From contig NZ_JAUSXV010000001.1 in assembly GCF_030816295.1 (NCBI RefSeq), positions 3,782,001 to 3,846,000 on the forward strand: a DNA stretch of 64,000 nucleotides, read 5' to 3'. The stretch is from Microbacterium natoriense (lineage in GTDB: Bacteria > Actinomycetota > Actinomycetes > Actinomycetales > Microbacteriaceae). Both the position numbers and the translations under genes were made by a program. This document shows, in pieces, positions 16,277-25,069 of the stretch; position 1 is the stretch's first letter, and every line of letters starts with the position of its first letter. The notes under the pieces are model-generated. The model was not told where the DNA came from. It saw nothing but the letters and a program-made list of their open reading frames with translations, and made no database searches.

Positions 16277-16663
16277 CTATGCCTGCACTGAGCGTGCCGA
16301 TTCGTCCTCGTCGAGGAACGTCTGGATGATCGTGGGGGATGCGTGGATGCCGATGAGTCGCAGCATCCCGTCGCCGACGTTCGTGAAGCGATGCGGCACG
16401 AACGCGGGCCCGGTGGCGGTGTCACCCGCCTCGGCGAGGAAGGTGTCGTCACCGACCGTGATGCGAGCGGTGCCCTCGAGCACCACCCAGGTCTCAGAGT
16501 ATGGGTGCCAATGCAGTCCTGGGCCCTGACCTGGCTGGTTCTCGACGTAGAAGTACGAGACATGCGCGCCGTGCTCTGCGCCTTCGAACTTTCGGCTGAG
16601 GCCGGTGCCGATTCGGATGTCGGCGCCGGCGACGACCGATGCGGGAAGCGGTGTCCTGTTCAT
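16277..16663 (-). CDS. Cupin domain-containing protein
   Basis: A 128-residue single-domain cupin. The metal-binding first motif is seen in GLHWHPYSETWVVLEG and the second in GPAFVPHRFTNVG. Such proteins bind a metal and act as small isomerases, dioxygenases or sensors; the substrate is unknown. It is divergent from the frameshifted HTH regulator, whose start region contains a perfect palindrome. Co-regulation of the cupin operon by that regulator is inferred. Confidence 0.85.
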   Translation of the reverse strand: MNRTPLPASVVAGADIRIGTGLSRKFEGAEHGAHVSYFYVENQPGQGPGLHWHPYSETWVVLEGTARITVGDDTFLAEAGDTATGPAFVPHRFTNVGDGMLRLIGIHASPTIIQTFLDEDESARSVQA

Positions 16664-16696
16664 GCCACCAGTCTCGACAGCCGCACGATGAGTCCC

Positions 16697-16720
16697 TAGA
16701 GTTTCGATGTGGGTCGAAAC
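16697..16720 (+). promoter_or_regulatory. Leaderless promoter and autoregulatory operator of the HTH gene
   Basis: TAGAGT (16697-16702) lies six bases before the GTG at 16709. A perfect dyad GTTTCGA-N6-TCGAAAC (16701-16720) overlaps both this box and the start codon. Binding there would block transcription of the regulator directly, so autorepression is likely. Confidence 0.6.
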
Positions 16721-17730
16721 ATGCCGATCGAAGGCGTCGAGCATCCCGATCACCGGGTCGAATTCGAACTGAGCCCTGGCGACATCCAGGCGGTGCGGTT
16801 CGGCATCTCCCCTGGCCATGAACTCGCCCATGCCGTGCGGGTGCTGCTGCGTCCGGCGCAGCATCCGCTGCAATGGGGCTGGCTGCGCTCGGTGCGCGAG
16901 AACCTTCCTCGCGACAGCTTCGCGGTGCTCGCCGCCGTGATCGGCGACGACGGCTACCTGCCCGACTTCCTCACGGCGACCGCGAGCTGGGAGATGACCC
17001 CGGAAGCCGAACTCGACGCCCGCGTGCGGCGTCGCTCGATGGCATGCGGGTCGACTTCGGCAAGATGGTTGTGCGCTCGACGGGTGCACGACGGCAGGCC
17101 CTGCGCGAGATGCAGGAGCACCCGACCCGGGCGCGGGCGATCATCGCGGACGCCTGGTCGGAGGTGTGGGAGGCCGCGCTCGCACCCGCGTGGCCCCAAC
17201 TCGAGCGCATCCTGCGCGCCGACATCGTCGTGCGTTCGCGCGCGATCGCGACCGGGGGCATCGCCGGCATGGCGGGTGATCTGCACCCGAAGGTCGGCTG
17301 GGGCGACGGCGCCGTGCGCGTGTCGCTGCGGCGGCACAGCGAGCAGGTCGACTGCCGCGGCAGCGGTCTCGTGCTGGTTCCCTCGGTCATGTCCTCGTGG
17401 GGTTGCATGGTGCTCACCGAGCCGCCGGCGCAGCCGACGCTCTTCTACCCCGCCCGCGGGGTCACAGCGGGATGGGCTAAGGACGCGATCGAGATCTCCG
17501 CCGCGCTGAGCGCATTGCTCGGTCCCGCCCGAGCGGAGATCCTGCTCGAGGCCGGCAATGCGCGCACGACGTCGCAGGTGGCGAAGGATGCCGGCATCGC
17601 GGTCTCGACGGCATCCCACCACCTCACCGTGCTCCGTGGCGCGGGTCTGGTCTCTTCGGAAAGAGACGGCGCCCGAATGCTGCACCTGCGCACGCCGCTC
17701 GGCGAGGCGTTGGTCGGCGCGACCCTGTGA
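16709..17730 (+). pseudogene. Frameshifted winged-helix (ArsR/DUF5937-like) transcriptional regulator
   Basis: Two reading frames together give one protein of about 340 residues. The first covers roughly residues 1-105 (VEFELSPGDIQAVRFGISP...). The second starts near GMRVDFGKM and ends in a winged-helix domain (TTSQVAKDAGIAVSTASHHLTVLRGAGLV). The break is near 17022-17031; one extra G there would restore ELDARVRASLDGMRVD. Either the gene is inactivated or a base is missing from the sequence. The start is GTG at 16709 (leaderless) or ATG at 16721. If intact, it would control itself and the divergent cupin operon. Confidence 0.8.
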
Positions 17731-17741
17731 CGAAAGGTCGC

Positions 17742-18541
17742 CTACCCGTGGCGGCGAAGAAACTCGATGACAGCGCGCCCCGCGGCTTCAGGCTCTTGCT
17801 CCAGCGGGTAATGACCGGAGTCCTCGAGAACGACACCGGTCACGTCCTCGGCGAAGAGACGGACGCCGTCGGCGACGGCGGAGCGAAAGCGAAGCGTCCG
17901 CCGAGCGCGAGTACTGGCGCGGCGACCTGATCGGAGACGAGCGCACGGACATCTCCGAGGTCATCGCTGCCGGTGCGGTAGTAACCGAGGCCGGCCTCCA
18001 GAACGCCCGGTGCGGAGTATGCCTCGATGTATGACCGGACTGTGTCGGGATCGAGCCCCGCCGGACCCGCGCTCTGCTCGAGGAACATGCCGTAGTACGC
18101 GGCTTCACGCCCGGGGACGAGCTGTTCGGCGAGACCGATCGTGCGATTGATGGGCCCGTGCCAGGTCGGGTAGTGGCTTCGACCCGGCTCAGGAATGTGG
18201 ATGTCGATCCCGGGAAGGATCTCTTCCTCGACGACCAGGGCGGTCACCGCGGAAGCCAGCTCGGCGGCGAGAATCACGGCAACTGTGGCGCCCCAGTCAT
18301 GACCGATCAGCGCGAACCGCGTGATCCCCCGCTGAGCGAGCATGTCTTTCAGCCAGTGCGCAAGATCGGCCTTGCGGAAGCTCGTGGCTTGAACGGGCTT
18401 CGCGCCGAGACCCGGCAGCGTGATCGGCACCGCGGCGAAGCCCGCCTGATCCAGAAGGGGGAGCAGATGCCGCCAGTGCGCCTCGGTGACGGGCCAGCCG
18501 TGCAGCAGCACGACCGGTAGACGGGATGATCCTGCAGTCAT
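17742..18541 (-). pseudogene. Frameshifted alpha/beta hydrolase (epoxide hydrolase/dehalogenase type)
   Basis: The N-terminal 220 residues or so contain the oxyanion HGW motif (VVLLHGWPVTEAHW) and the nucleophile elbow GHDWGA with an Asp, as in epoxide hydrolases and haloalkane dehalogenases. That frame stops early. A second frame continues with AVADGVRLFAEDV and DSGHYPLEQEPE, supplying the catalytic His and natural C-terminus, and ends at 17742. The break lies around 17877-17882, where one missing base explains it. The gene is convergent with the frameshifted HTH gene. It may be a true pseudogene or a sequencing error. Confidence 0.8.
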
Positions 18542-18629
18542 CGTTCTATGATGCCCGCATCCTCGGGCGGCGATCGAGGTCGTCATCCTGAAAGCCGCCG
18601 CCGTCACGCGGAGCGCCGGGCAGGAACGC

Positions 18630-19088
18630 CTATGGAGTGTTCTCGACCGGGATGATGGGCCGATGCTCGTAGTAGGTCTGCAGCACGACGGTGGTGCGCG
18701 TGCTGACATTGGCTTCCAGCCGGATGTCGCGAACCAGCTCCTCCAGGGCGCGCGGCGACGGAACCCGGACGAACAGCATGTAGCTGGCGTCGCCGGCGAT
18801 CGAGTGACAGGCTTCGATCGCCTGCAGATGCTCGAGCAGCTCGGGGGCGTTGTCGGGCTGAGCGGGATCGAGCGGAGTGATCTCGATGAAGGCGGACAAC
18901 GGGGTGCCCACCTGTTCGGGGTCGACGACCGCCCGGTAACCCGTGATGACGCCGCGGGTCTCGAGGCGCTTGAGTCGCGACTGAACGGCTGACACAGAAA
19001 GCCCGACGGCGTCGGAGAGCTGGGCGAGTGTGGCGCGCCCGTCGCGCGAGACCGCGGCGAGGATGGCGCGGTCGACAGAGTCATCCAT
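18630..19088 (-). CDS. Lrp/AsnC family transcriptional regulator
   Basis: A 152-residue protein with an N-terminal winged HTH (ATLAQLSDAVGLSVSAVQSRLKRLETRGVI) and a C-terminal RAM effector domain containing GDASYMLFVRV. Lrp/AsnC proteins respond to amino acids. The gene is divergent from the DUF6421 gene. The 70-base gap contains GGAATAATAT and GGAATATTTCC elements resembling Lrp half-sites. Control of the DUF6421 gene is therefore likely, and the effector is unknown. Confidence 0.92.
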   Translation of the reverse strand: MDDSVDRAILAAVSRDGRATLAQLSDAVGLSVSAVQSRLKRLETRGVITGYRAVVDPEQVGTPLSAFIEITPLDPAQPDNAPELLEHLQAIEACHSIAGDASYMLFVRVPSPRALEELVRDIRLEANVSTRTTVVLQTYYEHRPIIPVENTP

Positions 19089-19092
19089 ACAT

Positions 19093-19134
19093 GGAATAAT
19101 ATCGGGAGAACCCGGCTATCACCGGAATATTTCC
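19093..19134. promoter_or_regulatory. Candidate Lrp-type operator
   Basis: An AT-rich GGAATAATAT (19093-19102) and a GGAATATTTCC (19124-19134) stand about three helical turns apart in an otherwise GC-rich gap. A CGGG/CCCG hairpin lies between them. They sit over both divergent starts. Confidence 0.5.
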
Positions 19135-19158
19135 TGCATTTCATGATCGGAGGTCCCG

Positions 19159-20661
19159 ATGTCCCTCACCACCACTCACAGCAACGCTCTCATCGGCGAA
19201 CCCGAGGTCGTCGAGGACGCGTCGACTGCTGAGCAGTCCGCCGCCTGGGCCCAGCTCAAGGACGCCGCGATCGCGATTCGCGAGATGCAGATCAAGGACG
19301 GCTCGATCCCGGACGCTTCGCTCCCCACGCCCACTCCGGGCATCGCTGACGCGCTGTCCGGAGCCTCCGGGCGCGGGGGCCCCCGCTCAGCGACCCATGA
19401 GAAGGCCCGCCAGCTCGTCTCCGCGATCATCTCCGGCATCCGCGCGCTCTCCCCTGCCTTCCCGCACGACGCCGAGTATCTCGCCGCGTCCATCGTGGAC
19501 TTCGAGCGCTGGGCGGACTCCGGCTTCGGCGTGCCCGACTTCCTCGACTCGCTGATCGCGTTCCAGCCGCAGCAGCACCGCGTCGACGGCATCCGTCACC
19601 TCGTCGTCTTCCCGATGTACACGCAGAACGGCTCGAGCGACCGCCTGGTCGAGGCGCTCATCGTCGAGACGATCTGGCCGGAGTTCATCGGCGCGCTCGA
19701 GGCGGGCGACTACGGCAACAAGCTGTTCGTCTCGCTGCGCCTGATCGACTTCACCCCCGGCTACGACACGAACTCTGCGGTGCTGTTCCCCGAGACCGTC
19801 GCGATGCGCGAGATCCCCTCGTTCACGTGGGGAGCGATCTTCCAGGACCGCGAGGCCGCCCGCTACCGCCGCGTCGTGCGCGCGGCGTCCGAGATCACCA
19901 ACCTCGAGCTGCCTGAGCGCGCCGCGGCGATGCTCGACGACCAGGCGCTGACCGAGCGTGCGTTCGTGATGTGGGACATCATCCACGACCGCACGCACAT
20001 GCGCGGAGACCTGCCGTTCGATCCCTTCATGATCAAGCAGCGGATGCCGTTCTTCCTCTACTCCCTCGAAGAGATGCGCTGCGACATGACCGCGTTCCGC
20101 GAGTCGGTGAAGATCGAGCGCGCCCTCGCGGCGCGCATCGAGGCCGGCGAGGAGCTCACGGCGAGCGAGCAGGAGATGCACGACCACGCCGGGCTGGTGC
20201 AGTACGCCGTGATCTTCGACCGGATCTTCCGCTTCGCGATCACGGGCAACCGCACGCGCAACTACGACGCGGTCGGTGGACAGCTGCTGTTCGCCTGGCT
20301 GCACCAGCGGGGCGTGCTGCACTGGACCGACACCGCCCTCGCATTCGACTGGGACAACGTCCCCGACGCGGTCGTCGCGCTGGGCGACGCGATCGACGAC
20401 CTGTACTGGCACTCGATCGACCGCCCGAAGGTCGCGCACTGGCTCGCCGCCTACGAGCTCGTCCGCGGCACGCTCACCCCGCACCCGGCATCGCAGTGGG
20501 CTCGCGGTCTGAGCGACGAGATCCTCGCCGGAGCCCCCAAGGGCTACACGGATGCGGTGATGGACGACGAGTTCCCGCTGTCGATGTTCTTCGAGACCCT
20601 CGACAAGAAGATGAAGCCCGTCATCGAGTCGACCGTCGGCATCCGCGGAACCGACGACTGA
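19159..20661 (+). CDS. DUF6421 family protein
   Basis: A 500-residue soluble protein resembling the DUF6421 family, often found beside Lrp regulators in actinobacteria. It contains a WDIIHDRTHMRGDLPFDPFMIKQ region (about residues 273-295) with closely spaced Asp and His that could bind metal, and an AFDWDNVPDAV stretch. No enzymatic role is known to me. The start has GGAGG eight bases upstream. A strong hairpin follows the gene. Confidence 0.8.
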   Translation: MSLTTTHSNALIGEPEVVEDASTAEQSAAWAQLKDAAIAIREMQIKDGSIPDASLPTPTPGIADALSGASGRGGPRSATHEKARQLVSAIISGIRALSPAFPHDAEYLAASIVDFERWADSGFGVPDFLDSLIAFQPQQHRVDGIRHLVVFPMYTQNGSSDRLVEALIVETIWPEFIGALEAGDYGNKLFVSLRLIDFTPGYDTNSAVLFPETVAMREIPSFTWGAIFQDREAARYRRVVRAASEITNLELPERAAAMLDDQALTERAFVMWDIIHDRTHMRGDLPFDPFMIKQRMPFFLYSLEEMRCDMTAFRESVKIERALAARIEAGEELTASEQEMHDHAGLVQYAVIFDRIFRFAITGNRTRNYDAVGGQLLFAWLHQRGVLHWTDTALAFDWDNVPDAVVALGDAIDDLYWHSIDRPKVAHWLAAYELVRGTLTPHPASQWARGLSDEILAGAPKGYTDAVMDDEFPLSMFFETLDKKMKPVIESTVGIRGTDD

Positions 20662-20707
20662 ACCGCTCCCCTGCCCACGTCACGCCCACGGGCGAGCGTG
20701 ACGTCTC

Positions 20708-20772
20708 GCGGAGGATGTGACGGGCATCGGAGATATCCCAGGGAGACCTCCGAAGCCCGTAACATCCTCCGC
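20708..20772. repeat. Long near-perfect hairpin between DUF6421 and SDR-like genes
   Basis: Arms of 25 bases (20708-20732 and 20748-20772) pair throughout except for one mismatch and one two-base internal loop. The outer 11 pairs, GCGGAGGATGT with ACATCCTCCGC, are perfect. There is no T tract. It may end the DUF6421 transcript or be a dispersed palindromic repeat. Confidence 0.7.
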
Positions 20773-20801
20773 AGTGCGTGACACCCTTGAGGAGGAACCC
20801 C

Positions 20802-21440
20802 ATGAACGCTGCAGGGCGCACGATCGTCCTCGCCGGAGCGACGAGCGACGCGGGACTCGTAGTGGCCTCCCGCCTTCTGACCGCCGGTGCGCGCGTGGTC
20901 GCGACCGGCCGCTCTGCCGGGCGCCTCGAGCCGCTTCGCGAGGCAGGCGCTCAGGTCGAGGTCGCCGACGCGACATCTCTGGAGTCGATGGCTGGGTTGG
21001 CTGCGCGCCTCGACAGTGTGGACGCCGTGATCCCGCTGGTCGGCGGGTGGCGCGGAGGAGGCGGCCTGTCGGGGCAGACGGATGCCGACTTCGACGCGCT
21101 GATGCCTGCGCTCCAGGCAGTTCGCGCCACGAGTCGCGCATTCAACGGTGCCCTGCAGGCCTCGGATGCCGGCCGGTTCGCGATCGTCTCGTCGTCTGCC
21201 GTCGCGCGACCTCTGGCCGGCGGTGCGAACTACGCCGCGATGAAGGCCGCGAGCGAGGCCTGGACGCGGTCGGTCGCGCACGGATTCGCGAAAGCTGCTC
21301 GGGATGGGCAGGAGCCCCTGCGGGCGGCATCCGTCGTGTTCCGAGTCAAGGCGCTGGAACCGGAGGCGCTGGCCGCCGCCGCCGTCGCTCTGTGGGACAC
21401 GGACGCCGCCGAACTGAACGACACCATCATCGAGCTGTAG
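20802..21440 (+). CDS. SDR family NAD(P)-dependent protein
   Basis: A 212-residue Rossmann protein with VLAGATSDAGLVVASRLL in place of the usual TGxxxGxG, then VSSSAVARPLAGGANYAAMKAA. The latter carries the serine and a Y-x-x-x-K (YAAMK) active site. The glycine-rich loop is atypical (GATSDAG), so cofactor use is uncertain. The start at 20802 is preceded by a strong GAGGAGG, which excludes the upstream ATG at 20778. It lies 140 bases downstream of DUF6421 on the same strand. Confidence 0.82.
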   Translation: MNAAGRTIVLAGATSDAGLVVASRLLTAGARVVATGRSAGRLEPLREAGAQVEVADATSLESMAGLAARLDSVDAVIPLVGGWRGGGGLSGQTDADFDALMPALQAVRATSRAFNGALQASDAGRFAIVSSSAVARPLAGGANYAAMKAASEAWTRSVAHGFAKAARDGQEPLRAASVVFRVKALEPEALAAAAVALWDTDAAELNDTIIEL

Positions 21441-21448
21441 GCCCGCGC

Positions 21449-22408
21449 TCACGCGCCGGCGGCGAGCAGGCGGTCGGCCGCGGCCCGCACCCGGCCGCGC
21501 AACTCCTCCGGGGCCTCGATCACGGTCGCGCCGTCGACAGCCGCGATCACGGCAGGCAGCCAGTCCAGCCTCTCGGCGCGGATGTCCGCGCGGTGCCAGC
21601 CCACCTGCTCGCCGGCGAGAGGGGTGAGCCTCGCGACGGACTCCGGCAGGTGTCGCCTGATCTCCTCGTGCTCGGCCCGGATGCGCAGCACCACATGCCA
21701 CCGGTAGTCGGCATCAGCGAAGCCCTCGACCAGCCGCGCAGCGGCATCCCGCGGCTGCGCAGGGACGGGGAACGTCTCGACCAGCGCACGGGCGGTGCGG
21801 ATGCGGTCGACGCGGAAGACTCGCTCGGCGGCGCGCTCGAGGTCGAGTCCCACGACGTACCAGCGGCCGCTCCGGGCGACCAGGTCGTACGGGTGCAGCA
21901 CTCGCCGCGACGGCTCGTCAGCAGCGTTGCGGTATCGGATGTCGAGGGCTCGGCGCGTGCGCACCGCGTCGGCGACCGTGAGCAGGATCGACGCATCGGG
22001 TACGTCTTCTGCGGCCGGCTCCCGAACCACGGTGCCGGCGAGCAGTGCATCCAGGCTCCGGGTTGCCGTAGGCGGCAGAGACCGCACGATCTTGGCGAGC
22101 GCGGTCCGCGCCGGGAGCGTCTCCCCCTCGTCGGTGGACTGCGCGCGGAGCAGGCTCAAGGCGACAGCGACCGCTTCACCCTCCTCGAGCATGAGCGGTG
22201 GCACGCGGTACCCGGGCGCGATGCGGTACCCGCCGTAGCGCCCTCGCACCGACTCGATCGGAATCTCGAGATCGATCAGCTGTGTCACGTAGCGGCGGAC
22301 GGTGCGCTCTCCCACGCCGAGGCGCTCGGCGAGCTCGGCCACCGTGCGGGTCTGGCTCGACTGCAGCAGCTCGAGCAGCTGCAGCACACGGCCTGTCGTC
22401 CCCGTCAT
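21449..22408 (-). CDS. WYL-domain transcriptional regulator (second copy)
   Basis: A 319-residue protein with an N-terminal HTH (TVAELAERLGVGERTVRRYVTQLIDLEI) and a WYL domain (SGRWYVVGLDLERAAERVFRVDRIR). It has the same architecture as the regulator at 2.7-3.7 kb. The ATG at 22408 has AGGA upstream; an ATG four codons earlier is possible. It is divergent from the VOC gene. A GGACAG element with an ATACCGG/CCGGTAT dyad sits between them, matching the layout of the first WYL promoter. Confidence 0.88.
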   Translation of the reverse strand: MTGTTGRVLQLLELLQSSQTRTVAELAERLGVGERTVRRYVTQLIDLEIPIESVRGRYGGYRIAPGYRVPPLMLEEGEAVAVALSLLRAQSTDEGETLPARTALAKIVRSLPPTATRSLDALLAGTVVREPAAEDVPDASILLTVADAVRTRRALDIRYRNAADEPSRRVLHPYDLVARSGRWYVVGLDLERAAERVFRVDRIRTARALVETFPVPAQPRDAAARLVEGFADADYRWHVVLRIRAEHEEIRRHLPESVARLTPLAGEQVGWHRADIRAERLDWLPAVIAAVDGATVIEAPEELRGRVRAAADRLLAAGA

Positions 22409-22426
22409 GAGTCCTATCATCTCGCA

Positions 22427-22463
22427 ATACCGGACAGAATCAGCCCGGTATCTTTCCTAGCCT
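22427..22463 (+). promoter_or_regulatory. WYL operator and promoter of the VOC gene
   Basis: A perfect dyad ATACCGG-N11-CCGGTAT (22427-22451) contains GGACAG at 22432. A TAGCCT -10 box starts 26 bases further on (22458-22463). The same GGACAG-to-box distance is found in front of the ABC operon at 3.7 kb. Confidence 0.55.
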
Positions 22464-22510
22464 TCTGACGGGCTCGAGGTCCCGGGCCGAACATCACAAG
22501 GAGAGAAACC

Positions 22511-22909
22511 ATGCAGCTTGCCGCCACCCGCATCATCACCGACGACGTGGATCGTCTGGTGGACTTCTACGAGCGCATCACCGCCCTGAAGGCGGTTCGA
22601 CTGCATCCGCTGTTCGCGGAGCTGCGCACGGCATCCGCGACCCTCGCCATCGCGAGCTCCGCCACCGTGCCTCTGCTCGGCGAGAACGCCGCGGAGGCCG
22701 GGGCGAACCGCTCCGTGATGCTCGACTTCCTCGTCGAGGACGTCGACCACTCGGCGTCGTCTCTGCGATCGGTCGTGACCGAGTTCGTCAGCGGCCCCGC
22801 TGACATGCCATGGGGCAATCGCTCTCTGCTGTTCCGCGATCCGGATGGCAACCTGATCAACTTCTTCTCGCCGACGGGCGCCGAGGCGAGGTCGCGATTC
22901 GAGCGCTGA
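22511..22909 (+). CDS. VOC family protein (glyoxalase/bleomycin-resistance fold)
   Basis: A 132-residue single VOC protein. It starts MQLAATRIITDDVDRLVDFYERIT and ends with the family's LLFRDPDGNLINFFSP. Such proteins are metal-dependent small-molecule enzymes or drug binders; no substrate can be named. AGGAGA precedes the ATG. Control by the divergent WYL regulator is inferred from the intergenic dyad. Confidence 0.9.
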   Translation: MQLAATRIITDDVDRLVDFYERITALKAVRLHPLFAELRTASATLAIASSATVPLLGENAAEAGANRSVMLDFLVEDVDHSASSLRSVVTEFVSGPADMPWGNRSLLFRDPDGNLINFFSPTGAEARSRFER

Positions 22910-22910
22910 G

Positions 22911-22942
22911 GGCGACGACGACGGCGACGGCGACGGCGACGA
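22911..22942. repeat. Short GACGGC tandem repeat
   Basis: Imperfect repeats of GACGAC/GACGGC fill the space after the VOC stop codon. The unit is six bases, so it would not shift a frame, and it is outside any gene. Confidence 0.6.
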
Positions 22943-23006
22943 AGATCGTGGCAGTCTGAGACGACGGATGCTGCGGCGTCCAGTCACGTCTACACCGAGG
23001 AGTCCG

Positions 23007-23516
23007 ATGAGCGACAGCGCCGAGACCCCGGCCATCTCCCGCCGCGCGCAGAGCGACCGGCTCAAGGAGCGCATCTATCTGGCGTTCGTGGCCCTCGCCG
23101 TGGTGCTCGCACTCGGATCGCACGAGGTCACCGCGGCCGATGCACTGACGACGCTCGCCGTGACGACCCTGGGCACCCTGCTCGCGGTTCTCGTCGCCGA
23201 CGTCATCTCGCACATGATCATGACCGAGCGCACCATGACCCGCGGCGAATTCGCGCACGCCGTCTTCGCGAGCTTCGGCGCGCTGTCAGCCGTCGCCGTA
23301 CCCGTGGTCGCGCTGCTCATCGCGTTGATCGGATGGTGGTCGACCACGATCGCGCTGCGCGTCTCGGCTGCGGGGCTCATCCTGTCGCTCGTCGTGATCG
23401 GATTCGCCGGCATCCGGCGCGTGCCGATGACCTGGTGGCAGCGCCTCCTCGCGCTCGGCGCCGAGGCGATCGTCGGACTCGCCGTCGTCGGGCTGCAGAC
23501 GCTCGCCCACGGCTGA
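23007..23516 (+). CDS. Hypothetical integral membrane protein
   Basis: A 169-residue protein with about four to five hydrophobic helices, the first near residue 24. I do not recognise the family. The ATG at 23007 has GAGGAG upstream, so it is preferred to the start at 22968. Its stop is immediately followed by the convergent MFS gene stop, with no intergenic space. Confidence 0.7.
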   Translation: MSDSAETPAISRRAQSDRLKERIYLAFVALAVVLALGSHEVTAADALTTLAVTTLGTLLAVLVADVISHMIMTERTMTRGEFAHAVFASFGALSAVAVPVVALLIALIGWWSTTIALRVSAAGLILSLVVIGFAGIRRVPMTWWQRLLALGAEAIVGLAVVGLQTLAHG

Positions 23517-24983
23517 TCAGGCGCGGTCGTCGCCGGGAGCCTCGATGCCGTCCGCTCCCGCCCTGCCGCCACGCGCCGACACCGGGTCGATGGGCGCCGA
23601 AGCGCCAGACGGCGCTGCCTCGAGGGAGGGCGAGGCAATTGCATCCACCTCCCCCTCCCCCGCTTCTTGGGCCGGTGCATGCGCGTAGAGGTCGGTGAGC
23701 TTGCGGTACGAGCGGGTCAGGAAGGCGAGGCCGCCCGCGACGACCATGATGAGACCGGCGAACAGGCAGATCAGCGCGATGCCGCGCGCCTCTCCTTCGC
23801 CCAGCAGCCACCCCCACTGCCGGTTGCCCTCGGGGCTGCGCATGTACGGGATGATCAGGAACTCGGCGATCGGCGCGATGAGGAAGGCGGTGACCGGAGC
23901 GGCCGCAGCTTCCATCGCGGCGGCGACCCCGAACACGCGGCCCTGCCGGTCGAACGGCACCACTTTCTGGATGATCGTCTGCTCTGCGGCCTCGGCGGGC
24001 GGCACGAGAGCCATGTACATCCACATGCCGATCACGTACAGCGGCCACCACTCGCGCAGCATGAACACCGCGCCGAGCAGACCCATCGCCATGACGATGA
24101 GAAGCAGCGTGCGCATCGGTTTGGCTCCGAGCCCGAACTTCGCCACGAGCCCGCCGCCGATGAGGAATCCGGTCGAGGCGAAGGCCAGTGCAAATCCCCA
24201 TGTCTGCGCGTCGAAGAGAGTGAGGCCGTAGGGGTCCATGAGCGCCATGTAGACGCCGCCGATGAGGTTGTTGAACGTCGAGAAGATGATCAGCGCGAAC
24301 AGCCCTGGCGCCAGCCTGATCGCCTTCACGCTGCCTCGGAAGTCGAGTGCGCTCGACGCAGTGGGGTCGGGTTCGGGTGCGCCCTCGGGGATGCGGATGA
24401 ACAGGAGGTGCACGAAGGTCAGCGCCATCGCGGCGATCGCGATCGCGAGGGTCCAGCCCATGCCGAGAAATCCGATCGAGAGGCCGGAGAACACGCTGGT
24501 CACCAGGAACGCGAGCCCCTGCACCGTGCCGACCAGTCCGTTCGCGTTCGCGCGCTTGTCTTCCTCGACCAACAGCGTGACCGTGGTCGACAGCGCGATG
24601 TTGCGCAGCTGCTCGATCACGCCGCCGAACAGGATCACGAGGGCGAAGAGCCAGAACCACGGACCCCCGAGGTCGAGCAGCGCGGCCTCGGGCTGCCAGA
24701 GGTACAGGACCCCGGCGACGAGGAACGCGGCGGCCGAGATGACACTCGAGAGCAGCATGACGGTGTGCTTGCGGTGACGGTCGACGATGGTGCCGAAGAT
24801 CATGGCGAAGAACGCGATGAACAGCATGTACGCGCCGCCGATGATGCCGGTCGCGAGCACCGACCGGGTCTCGATGTACACCCAGAACGTGAGGGCGAAC
24901 CAGAGGAAGCTCGTCGTCACGTTGGCGATGAGCGTGTTGAGGAGGACGTTCGTGAACGCCGTCTTCGCTGCGGTGCGCTGCAT
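23517..24983 (-). CDS. MFS transporter
   Basis: A 488-residue major facilitator protein with about 12 membrane helices. It has the loop 2-3 motif GTIVDRHRKHTVMLLS and an extra Gly/Ala-rich cytoplasmic tail of about 50 residues. It resembles the macrolide-efflux-like MFS group, though the substrate is not evident. The start at 24983 has TACCCT exactly six bases upstream, suggesting leaderless translation. An in-frame extension to 25256 would overlap the divergent aldolase gene and is rejected. Confidence 0.88.
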   Translation of the reverse strand: MQRTAAKTAFTNVLLNTLIANVTTSFLWFALTFWVYIETRSVLATGIIGGAYMLFIAFFAMIFGTIVDRHRKHTVMLLSSVISAAAFLVAGVLYLWQPEAALLDLGGPWFWLFALVILFGGVIEQLRNIALSTTVTLLVEEDKRANANGLVGTVQGLAFLVTSVFSGLSIGFLGMGWTLAIAIAAMALTFVHLLFIRIPEGAPEPDPTASSALDFRGSVKAIRLAPGLFALIIFSTFNNLIGGVYMALMDPYGLTLFDAQTWGFALAFASTGFLIGGGLVAKFGLGAKPMRTLLLIVMAMGLLGAVFMLREWWPLYVIGMWMYMALVPPAEAAEQTIIQKVVPFDRQGRVFGVAAAMEAAAAPVTAFLIAPIAEFLIIPYMRSPEGNRQWGWLLGEGEARGIALICLFAGLIMVVAGGLAFLTRSYRKLTDLYAHAPAQEAGEGEVDAIASPSLEAAPSGASAPIDPVSARGGRAGADGIEAPGDDRA

Positions 24984-24989
24984 GATTCG

Positions 24990-24995
24990 AGGGTA
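24990..24995 (-). promoter_or_regulatory. Leaderless -10 box for MFS gene
   Basis: On the minus strand TACCCT is followed by CGAATC and the ATG at 24983. Confidence 0.45.
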
Positions 24996-25057
24996 GGCGG
25001 GGCCGCCGACATCCGGTAGAGCCCGTTGCGGCGGATCGCGCGGGCGGCGAGCCCAAA

Positions 25058-25063
25058 TAGACT
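25058..25063 (+). promoter_or_regulatory. Leaderless -10 box for threonine aldolase gene
   Basis: TAGACT is followed by TGGGAA and the GTG start at 25070, again a six-base gap. Confidence 0.5.
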
Positions 25064-25069
25064 TGGGAA

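Noticed and set aside
22911..22942. GACGGC repeat as a phase-variable tract
   Set aside because: It lies outside coding sequence and the unit is a multiple of three.
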